A stretch of DNA of 9,552 nt from Actinomycetota bacterium. Lineage in GTDB: Bacteria; Actinomycetota; Thermoleophilia; Gaiellales; Gaiellaceae. Both the position numbers and the translations under genes were made by a program. The DNA lies in NCBI GenBank assembly GCA_013694685.1, contig JACDBY010000379.1:1-9552 (forward strand). Reading direction: 5' to 3'. Below the pieces are notes generated by a model. It was not told the DNA's origin. It ran no database searches and worked only from the letters and a program-made list of their open reading frames with translations. This document shows, one piece after another, positions 6,257 through 9,552 of this stretch. The first letter of the stretch is position 1. Each line of letters starts with the position of its first letter.

Positions 6257-6790
6257 TCAGACGGCGAGGGCGACCGGCGCCGTGGCCAAGACGAGCGCCT
6301 CGGCCACGAGCCGCAGCTCGGTGCACAGCTCCTCGTGCTCGAGGCGGCGATTGGCCTTGGCGACGGGCAGCTCCACCTCCAGGACGCGCGCCCCCATCAA
6401 GCCGAGCACCTTCTTCAGCTCGCGCTGGGCCCAGATGCCACCGAACGCCCCGGTGCTCGCACCGATCACGGCCACGGGCTTGCTGCGGATTGGCGAGTCG
6501 GCGAGCGGACGCGAGACCCAGTCGAGCGCGTTCTTGAGCTGACCGGGGATCGAGCCGTTGTATTCGGGCGTCGCGATCAGGATCGCGTCGGCCGCGGCGA
6601 TCGCCCTCTTCAGCCGCTCGACGGACTCCGGCTGGAGGTCGAGGAGATCCTCGTCGAACGGTGGGATCTGCGCGAGGTCGTCGAACTCCTCGAACGTCGC
6701 GTCGGCGCGAAACTCCTCCGCGGCGAGGCGGAGGAGCCGGGCGTTGAGCGACTCTGCGCGGAGGCTGCCGGATAGACCGAGAACGCGCAT
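6257..6790 (-). CDS. NADPH-dependent FMN reductase family protein
   Basis: This 177-residue flavodoxin-fold protein reduces FMN, or uses bound FMN to reduce quinones, azo dyes or metals. The FMN phosphate loop is GLSGSLRAESLN (5-16). The signature TPEYNGSIPGQLKNALDWV (74-92) is the isoalloxazine-contacting segment typical of this family. VAVIGASTGAFGGIWAQREL (107-126) is the second conserved loop. The length matches the chromate/quinone reductase-like subgroup (ChrR, YieF, SsuE relatives), but the substrate cannot be assigned. The start is ATG 6790, five bases after the stop of the YceI-like gene, with GGCGG within the end of that gene; translational coupling is likely. It would be transcribed from the promoter region upstream of the YceI-like gene. 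Pairing with YceI, which can bind isoprenoid quinone-like lipids, hints at redox or quinone metabolism; that link is inference. Confidence 0.92.
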   Translation of the reverse strand: MRVLGLSGSLRAESLNARLLRLAAEEFRADATFEEFDDLAQIPPFDEDLLDLQPESVERLKRAIAAADAILIATPEYNGSIPGQLKNALDWVSRPLADSPIRSKPVAVIGASTGAFGGIWAQRELKKVLGLMGARVLEVELPVAKANRRLEHEELCTELRLVAEALVLATAPVALAV

Positions 6791-6795
6791 CGGGG

Positions 6796-7332
6796 CTAGG
6801 CCGCCTCTGGGCTCTGGACGAGCACGAGCGAAGCGGAGAGCTCGACCTCGTCGGCGAGCATCGTCCCGCCTTCCGGAAGTGGGGCATTCCAGGTCAGCCC
6901 CAGGGCCTGCCGATCGACCGAGCCCGAGAGCGCGAGCCCGAGCTTGCGTCCGCCCCACGGGTCGGCTACGGGCTCCGTGATCGTTCCCGTCAGGGTGAGC
7001 GGGGCGCGGTAGCCCTTCACCTCGAGCGTGCCTTCCAGACTGACACGGTCGCCGTCAAGCCGTGCCGGACCGGTCTCGACCCGGAGCTCGGGGTGGTTCT
7101 GCGTGTCGAAGAACTCGGGTGAGGCGAGATGCTCGGCGAGCTGCTCGTTGTCGACGTCGATGCCGGCCGCCGGGGCCGAACCGCGCAGCCCCTCGTCGTC
7201 GAGCGTCGCCTCGAACTCGCGGAACGACCCCCTGAACGGGGCAACACCCATGTAGACCACCGTGAAGTCGACCTTGGAGTGCGTCGGGTCGAGCGTCCAA
7301 GTGCCGGTCGTGGTCTCGCTGACAGTGCTCAT
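6796..7332 (-). CDS. YceI family protein
   Basis: This 178-residue YceI-like lipocalin-type beta-barrel would bind an amphiphilic ligand such as a polyisoprenoid. The front GTWTLDPTHSKVDFTVVYMG (10-29) and the block SPEFFDTQNHPELRVE (71-86) are the family hallmarks, followed by GTLEVKGYRAPLTLTG (101-116). Unlike E. coli YceI there is no signal peptide, so it is probably cytoplasmic, as is common for actinobacterial members. The start is ATG 7332, with a strong AGGAGG five bases upstream. It is the first gene of the minus-strand run and is preceded by an unusually AT-rich segment containing a short dyad and a direct repeat (7354-7390), the likely control region. The FMN reductase gene follows after five bases, so the two products are made together. 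Confidence 0.92.
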   Translation of the reverse strand: MSTVSETTTGTWTLDPTHSKVDFTVVYMGVAPFRGSFREFEATLDDEGLRGSAPAAGIDVDNEQLAEHLASPEFFDTQNHPELRVETGPARLDGDRVSLEGTLEVKGYRAPLTLTGTITEPVADPWGGRKLGLALSGSVDRQALGLTWNAPLPEGGTMLADEVELSASLVLVQSPEAA

Positions 7333-7353
7333 GCGGGCCTCCTGCGTGGAGCA

Positions 7354-7390
7354 TGCAATGTATTTGCACGCAATATGTTTGTCCTCGCAA
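7354..7390 (-). promoter_or_regulatory. Candidate promoter/operator of the YceI-FMN reductase operon
   Basis: This AT-rich island lies just upstream of the AGGAGG site. It holds TGCAA-N5-TTGCA (7354-7368), a 15-bp dyad, and a near-repeat of GCAATGTATTTG (7355-7366) as GCAATATGTTTG (7370-7381) one and a half helical turns away. TTGCGA (7385-7390, read on the minus strand) could be a -35 box, with CAAATA 18 bases downstream as a poor -10. The combination suggests a regulator binding over the promoter. The hexamers alone are weak. Confidence 0.35.
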
Positions 7391-7437
7391 GTAACGACCC
7401 CGCGAACGAGGTTATTCCCGCCACGCGCCACACCGCA

Positions 7438-7522
7438 CGTCGCCCTCACGAGGGGCGACGAAGATCGAGACCTTCAGGAGCTCGACAAGCTCAGATCCCG
7501 CCTGGGGACTGCCAGAGGCAGT
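7438..7522. repeat. Cluster of short hairpins in the intergenic region
   Basis: The 297-base gap at 7333-7629 holds no credible gene. Three short dyads lie in a row here: CGTCGCCC / GGGCGACG (7438-7445, 7453-7460), GAGCT / AGCTC (7478-7492, within GCTCGACAAGCTCAG) and ACTGCC / GGCAGT (7508-7522). A larger hairpin follows at 7534-7569. Such clusters are typical of REP-like intergenic repeats or of stacked transcript ends. I cannot tell from one window whether these sequences recur in the genome. Confidence 0.4.
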
Positions 7523-7533
7523 ACGAGAAACGA

Positions 7534-7569
7534 TCGACCGGGGCGGCGCCGCAGACCCGCCCCGGTCGA
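7534..7569 (-). terminator. Hairpin terminator of the methylmalonate-semialdehyde dehydrogenase gene
   Basis: Perfect 13-bp arms TCGACCGGGGCGG and CCGCCCCGGTCGA enclose a 10-base loop. The hairpin begins 60 bases after the stop of the minus-strand dehydrogenase gene. The minus-strand sequence after it (TCGTTTCTCG) has only a few T's, so termination may depend on the very stable stem or on Rho. Confidence 0.5.
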
Positions 7570-7629
7570 CAGGAGCCGATTGTGCTTCACCCGTCCCCGG
7601 CGGTCAACGGCAGACGAGCAGATCGCGCA

Positions 7630-9162
7630 CTACCTCGTCTGCGGGAACCCCAGATCGACGCTGCTCGTGGCCGGGTCCGGCCACCGTGAGGTGACGACCT
7701 TGCCGCGGGTGTAGAAGTGGATCGACTCGGGGCCGTAGGCGTGCGAGTCGCCGAAGAGCGATGCCTTCCAGCCGCCGAACGAGTAGTACGCCACCGGCAC
7801 CGGGATGTGCACGTTGATCCCGACCATGCCCGCCTGGACGTCGAACTGGAACTGTCGCGCGGCGCCGCCGTCGCGCGTGAAGAGCGCGACCCCGTTCCCG
7901 TACGGGTTGTCGTTGACGAGCGCGAGCGCCTCGTCGTAGCTCTCCGCCCGGACGACCGACAGGACAGGCCCGAAGATCTCGTCACGGTAGGCATCCATCT
8001 CCGTCGACACGTTGTCGAGCAGGGAGACGCCGAGGAAGAACCCGTCGCCCTCCGGCGCGGTCTCGCGGCCGTCGGTCACGAGCGTCGCCCCCTGCGCCGA
8101 GCCCGACTCGAGGTACGAGGCGACCTTGTCGCGATGCTCGCGGGTGATCAGTGGCCCCATCTCGTTCTCGGGCGACATCCCGTCGCCGACCTTCACCTTC
8201 GGGAGCCGCGCCTTGATCGCGCCGACGAGCGGGTCGGCGACGTCCCCCACCGCGACGACGACCGAGACCGCCATGCAACGCTCGCCGGCCGAGCCGTACC
8301 CCGCGGAAACCGCCGCGTCGGCGGCCATCTCGACGTCGGCGTCGGGGAGCACGATCATGTGGTTCTTCGCGCCCCCGAGCGCTTGGACACGCTTGCCGCC
8401 CTTCGTGCCCGTCTCGTAGATGTAGCGGGCGATCGGGGTCGATCCGACGAAGCTGACGGCGGCGACGTCGGGATGCTCGAGAAGCGCGTCGACCGCCACC
8501 TTGTCGCCGTGGACGACGTTGAAGACGCCGTCGGGCAGGCCGGCCTCCTTGAGCAGCTCCGCCGTGAGCAGCGAGGCCGACGGATCCTTCTCGGACGGCT
8601 TGAGTACGAAGCAGTTGCCGCAGGCGACCGCGGGCGCCCACATCCACATGGGGACCATCGCGGGAAAGTTGAACGGCGTGATCCCTGCGACGACACCGAG
8701 CGGCTGGCGGATCGAGTACACGTCGACCCCCGTCGACGCCTGCTCGGAGAAGTCACCCTTGACGAGCGTCGGGATTCCGCAGGCGAACTCGATCACCTCG
8801 AGACCCCGCGCCACCTCGCCGAGCGCGTCGGAGAGCACCTTGCCGTGCTCCGCCGTGAGCAGCTTCGCGAGCTCCGTGCGGTTCGCGTGGAAGAGCTCAC
8901 GGATCGAGAAGAAGAGTTCCGCGCGCTTGGCGAGCGAGGTCGCGCGCCAGGCAGGGAATGCCTCCTTCGCGCGGCGGACGGCCTTGTCGACCTCCTCGAC
9001 CGAGGCGAGGGCGACGGCGCCGCTCTGCACGCCGGTGGCCGGGTTGTAGACCGGGCCGGTGCGCCCCGAGGCTCCCTCGACGCGCTCCCCTCCGATCCAG
9101 TGCGGGATGCGTGTGATCGATTCCTCGCGCCCGACCCCAGGCGCCTCGGCAAGCTCCGTCAT
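7630..9162 (-). CDS. mmsA: Methylmalonate-semialdehyde dehydrogenase (CoA-acylating)
   Basis: This 510-residue aldehyde dehydrogenase oxidises malonate or methylmalonate semialdehyde with NAD+ and CoA to acetyl- or propionyl-CoA, at the end of valine, thymine, beta-alanine or myo-inositol breakdown. Evidence: GITPFNFPAMVPMWM (160-174), the cofactor region FVLKPSEKDPS (185-195), SFVGSTPIARYIYE (237-250) and the catalytic Cys296 in GSAGERCMA. ALGGAKNHMIV (261-271) stands where ordinary aldehyde dehydrogenases have ELGGK with the general-base Glu. Loss of that Glu is a known hallmark of the CoA-dependent subgroup, as is the C-terminal FGDSHAYGPESIHFYTRGK. The start is ATG 9162, with AGGAG six bases upstream; the longer open frame to 9303 runs through the palindrome and is unlikely to be coding. 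No other valine or inositol catabolic genes adjoin it. The name iolA would fit equally. It is probably transcribed alone, ending at the 7534-7569 hairpin. Confidence 0.93.
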   Translation of the reverse strand: MTELAEAPGVGREESITRIPHWIGGERVEGASGRTGPVYNPATGVQSGAVALASVEEVDKAVRRAKEAFPAWRATSLAKRAELFFSIRELFHANRTELAKLLTAEHGKVLSDALGEVARGLEVIEFACGIPTLVKGDFSEQASTGVDVYSIRQPLGVVAGITPFNFPAMVPMWMWAPAVACGNCFVLKPSEKDPSASLLTAELLKEAGLPDGVFNVVHGDKVAVDALLEHPDVAAVSFVGSTPIARYIYETGTKGGKRVQALGGAKNHMIVLPDADVEMAADAAVSAGYGSAGERCMAVSVVVAVGDVADPLVGAIKARLPKVKVGDGMSPENEMGPLITREHRDKVASYLESGSAQGATLVTDGRETAPEGDGFFLGVSLLDNVSTEMDAYRDEIFGPVLSVVRAESYDEALALVNDNPYGNGVALFTRDGGAARQFQFDVQAGMVGINVHIPVPVAYYSFGGWKASLFGDSHAYGPESIHFYTRGKVVTSRWPDPATSSVDLGFPQTR

Positions 9163-9298
9163 CGTAGGCTCCTCTCGAACGTGAGCCCCGAGGGTATCGC
9201 GGCACAGCGCACGGGGTGAGACCGCCTCGCCGCGCGCAGATTGGTGCGACGTCTTGCAACATTCGATCCGAGCCCTGACAGGATTGGACAGGCCGTCA

Positions 9299-9333
9299 GA
9301 CAACGCTTGTGTTGAGTCAACACAAGCGTTGTC
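9299..9333. repeat. 35-bp perfect palindrome, copy 2 (upstream of mmsA)
   Basis: The 17-bp arms GACAACGCTTGTGTTGA and TCAACACAAGCGTTGTC match exactly around a central G. The inner 23 bp are identical to the element at 5698-5720 except for the central base. It lies 137 bp upstream of the mmsA start and 54 bp past the stop of the glycosyltransferase gene, both on the minus strand. No T-run follows on the minus strand, so a protein-binding dyad fits better than an intrinsic terminator. Confidence 0.65.
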
Positions 9334-9386
9334 CGCCCCCGCCCTCGGGGCCAGCGGTGCTTCAGACAGGTCTGCGCGACGAGGCG

Positions 9387-9552
9387 CTAGCCGAGCAGTC
9401 TTCGATAGAGCTCGACGACCTGTGCGGCGATCGCGGGCCAGCCGAAGTGCTCGACGGCCCGCCGCCTGCCTGCCTCGCCCATGCGCCGCGCCCGTTCGGG
9501 GTCGGCGAGCAGCGCATTCACCCGCTCGGCGAGGTCGTGGGCGAATCGGGTC
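9387..9552 (-). CDS. GT4-type glycosyltransferase, C-terminal 54 residues (actinobacterial glycogen synthase-like)
   Basis: Only the 3' end is in the window; the gene continues beyond the right edge. The visible frame reads TRFAHDLAERVNALLADPER, then ARRMGEAGRRRAVEHFGWPA and IAAQVVELYRRLLG before a TAG stop. The LLADPERARRMGEAGRRRAVE-type ending with a following F-x-W-x-x-I-A and LY is typical of GT-B retaining glycosyltransferases of family GT4. It is especially like the actinobacterial glycogen synthase / alpha-maltose-1-phosphate synthase (GlgA/GlgM) type, which adds glucose from a nucleotide sugar. The catalytic residues lie off the window, so the substrate is not certain. The short tail after LY is normal, so the protein appears to end naturally. 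The 224-bp gap to mmsA contains the palindrome at 9299-9333. Confidence 0.75.
   Translation of the reverse strand, partial: TRFAHDLAERVNALLADPERARRMGEAGRRRAVEHFGWPAIAAQVVELYRRLLG

Noticed and set aside
5174..6775. Very long open frame on the plus strand across the GH3, DUF6941 and FMN reductase genes
   Set aside because: It is antisense to three well-recognised genes, rich in Arg/Asp/His in the way shadow frames are at this GC content, and matches no family.
7717..9219. 500-codon open frame on the plus strand opposite mmsA
   Set aside because: It is the antisense shadow of a clear aldehyde dehydrogenase and its translation is low-complexity Arg/Val/Asp/Leu.
9299..9333. The palindrome as an intrinsic terminator of the glycosyltransferase gene
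   Set aside because: There is no T-run after it on the minus strand, and the same core occurs inside another gene's frame, so a DNA site is more likely. A terminator role is not fully excluded.

Overview
The window is very GC-rich with strongly G/C-ending codons throughout. Gene content (a cysteine-poor DksA/TraR-like protein, a DUF6941 protein, a secreted GH3 of the KHFPGLG type, an actinobacterial glycogen-synthase-like C-terminus) suggests Actinomycetota, perhaps a Thermoleophilia/Gaiellales-type soil or freshwater lineage. That placement rests on recalled family resemblance, not on a marker gene. No rRNA, tRNA, CRISPR array, insertion sequence or phage gene is visible.

Layout, left to right. 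(1) Positions 1-911 hold two divergent, broken pieces of a betaine-homocysteine methyltransferase-like gene, joined head to head at a 9-bp sequence that both copies can use. The left piece reads on the minus strand and runs off the window. The right piece reads on the plus strand and is frameshifted, internally deleted and truncated. (2) 984-2388, minus strand: an APH-type phosphotransferase followed by a small DksA/TraR-like protein. (3) 2389-3872: a divergent intergenic region with a possible tiny membrane peptide, then on the plus strand a conserved hypothetical protein with a CxxC motif and an APS kinase (cysC). (4) 3790-7332, minus strand: a compact run, in transcription order, of a YceI-like protein, an NADPH-dependent FMN reductase, a DUF6941 protein, a secreted GH3 hydrolase and a sulfotransferase. 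The sulfotransferase converges on cysC and the two 3' ends overlap by 83 bp. (5) 7333-7629: an intergenic stretch with several hairpins and a candidate operator. (6) 7630-9162, minus strand: a CoA-acylating methylmalonate-semialdehyde dehydrogenase. (7) 9163-9386: an intergenic region with a perfect 35-bp palindrome. (8) 9387-9552: the 3' end of a GT4 glycosyltransferase, cut by the window edge.

The clearest functional link is between cysC and the neighbouring sulfotransferase: the kinase makes PAPS, the sulfonate donor such sulfotransferases use. The most unusual structural signals are the inverted methyltransferase junction at 222-230 and a palindrome (arms TTGTGTTGA / TCAACACAA around one base) that occurs twice, at 5698-5720 inside the GH3 reading frame and at 9299-9333 upstream of the dehydrogenase. 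I see no clear undescribed multi-gene system. The palindrome pair and the sulfation pair are the best leads.
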